Shown here one piece after another: positions 63,163 through 64,000 of a DNA stretch of 64,000 nucleotides. This stretch comes from Flavobacteriales bacterium UBA952. Lineage in GTDB: Bacteria > Bacteroidota > Bacteroidia > Flavobacteriales_D > Crocinitomicaceae. Numbering within the stretch: position 1 is the stretch's first letter; every line of letters begins with the position of its first letter. The stretch lies in NCBI GenBank assembly GCA_002293185.1, contig DBCS01000003.1, forward strand, positions 1-64,000. Direction: 5' to 3'. A program made the position numbers and the translations under genes. The notes under the pieces are model-generated. The model did not search any database, was not told the origin of the DNA, and saw only the letters and a program-made list of their open reading frames with translations.

Positions 63163-64000
63163 ATGGAACTCAATACCTTTATCAAAACCCTTGCCAAACA
63201 TCCCGCTCTAGATCGGAGCGCGGCCGCTTTGCAAACAACGAACGCTAGATTGCATTGGAAGGGAATGGTAGGCTCTGCTAAATCGCTATTGTCTTTGATG
63301 GTAGCGCAGCAAGTTCCGGGTACGCACTTATTCATTCTTTCTGATAAAGAAGAAGCCGCCTATTTTCTCAATGATTTCGAGGGGCTTTTTCCCGACGATA
63401 AACGCATTTTATTTTATCCTGCTTCGTATCGGGTACCCTACCAACAAGAGCAAACCGACAATGCCAACGTGGTTGCAAGGGCTGAGGTCTTGGAAAAACT
63501 CAGCGATAAAAAAAATACATGGGTTATTACTTACCCCGAGGCGCTTTTTGAGAAAATACCGACGAAGAAAAATTTAGTCAAGCATACCATGCGCTTGGAG
63601 GTTTCCAAAACCTACAGCACAGATTTTTTGAATGAGTTGCTTTTAGAATATCAATTTGACCGCGTAGATTTTGTCTATGAACCCGGTCAATTTTCTATTA
63701 GAGGTGGAATTTTAGACGTATTTTCTTTTGCCAACGAACACCCCTTTCGCATCGAGTTTTTTGGCGATGAAGTGGAAAGTATCCGGACTTTTGACGCTGC
63801 AAGTCAGCTTTCTATTTCAAATCATCAATTTTTTAATGTCGTTCCGAACATCCAATCCGGACAAAGTTTAGAAATCCAGGAAACATTATTGGGTTTTGTT
63901 GGCAATCAGATCATTTGTTGGCTTGCAGATGTCGATCGAACTTTTGAGGTTTTAAAGCGCGAATATGAACGCGCAGTGGCCATTCATAGTCAGCACAACG
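63163..64000 (+). CDS. mfd: Transcription-repair coupling factor Mfd, N-terminal part (runs off the window)
   Basis: Mfd removes stalled RNA polymerase at DNA lesions and recruits UvrA. The frame opens at ATG 63163 (MELNTFIKTLAKHP) and has no stop up to base 64000, giving 279 residues. These match the UvrB-like N-terminal module: YPASYRVPYQQEQTDNANVVARAEVL and FDRVDFVYEPGQFSIRGGILDVF, then RIEFFGDEVESIRTFD (last-named near residue 205). The RNAP-interaction and translocase domains lie beyond the window. It diverges from the exbB operon. Confidence 0.93.
   Translation, partial: MELNTFIKTLAKHPALDRSAAALQTTNARLHWKGMVGSAKSLLSLMVAQQVPGTHLFILSDKEEAAYFLNDFEGLFPDDKRILFYPASYRVPYQQEQTDNANVVARAEVLEKLSDKKNTWVITYPEALFEKIPTKKNLVKHTMRLEVSKTYSTDFLNELLLEYQFDRVDFVYEPGQFSIRGGILDVFSFANEHPFRIEFFGDEVESIRTFDAASQLSISNHQFFNVVPNIQSGQSLEIQETLLGFVGNQIICWLADVDRTFEVLKREYERAVAIHSQHN

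Noticed and set aside
1..64000. Mobile elements, CRISPR arrays, toxin-antitoxin pairs, defence systems
   Set aside because: I looked for direct or inverted repeat ends, transposase and integrase motifs, regularly spaced repeats and small paired genes. None was found; apart from the relic at 42767-42913 all genes look intact and chromosomal.

Overview
The window is a chromosomal stretch of a Bacteroidota bacterium, most likely of the order Flavobacteriales. The support is an alternative complex III (ACIII) operon fused to an aa3-type oxidase, type IX secretion (T9SS) genes (SprE/PorW-like, PorP/SprF-like, a type B C-terminal sorting domain), a MurF-Alr fusion, DUF2723/DUF3109/DUF2490 families, and many promoters of the Bacteroidota form TTG-N19/20-TAnnTTTG with very short leaders. 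Gene density is high and no gap exceeds about 190 bp. No phage, insertion sequence, integrase, CRISPR array or toxin-antitoxin pair was seen.

Layout. 1-1139: lipB and a small conserved gene. 1167-9677 (minus): DUF2723 membrane protein, CPA2-type antiporter, histidine kinase and gpmI, tightly packed. 9780-9939: tRNA-Gln(TTG) with its promoter and terminator. 9963-11359: thiL convergent with a SPOR-domain gene. 11544-23088: actABCDEF-coxBA, one respiratory operon that takes electrons from menaquinol to oxygen and closes with a strong terminator. 23175-28365: DUF3109, then rimP-nusA-infB behind a leader terminator. 28418-33966: tatA, gatA, a MltD-like lytic transglycosylase, GT2 and GT9 glycosyltransferases and a UbiA-like membrane protein. 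34005-39114: leuS, a CarH-like B12/light regulator, engB, yebC. 39163-42775: SprE/PorW-like gene, bactofilin, AtpZ-like gene and a small membrane protein. The F-type ATP synthase operon that commonly follows is absent; a peptidase remnant and an unrelated gene follow instead.

42922-50118: acidic repeat protein, tdk, murF-alr with a degenerate MurF half, an HTH regulator and two predicted surface proteins. 50173-53425: ferritin, an adenylate cyclase-HD fusion, DUF2490 and a lipoprotein. 53522-57630: a 1020-aa LTD/CotH/TSP3 protein with a T9SS sorting domain, paired with a PorP/SprF-like gene. 57608-61056: GH3-family protein, universal stress protein, fbp. 61069-64000: exbB-exbD-tonB-like operon (minus) diverging from mfd, which runs off the window.

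Most of this is core metabolism, translation and envelope biology. I found no convincing new multi-gene defence or mobile system. The strongest leads are the NusA-operon leader terminator, the CarH-like regulator with no carotenoid genes beside it, the cyclase-HD fusion next to ferritin, the CotH/SprF secretion pair, the degenerate MurF-Alr and the gene-decay junction at 42.77-42.92 kb. Several CDS starts were moved inward from the longest possible frame; each such choice is explained in its entry.
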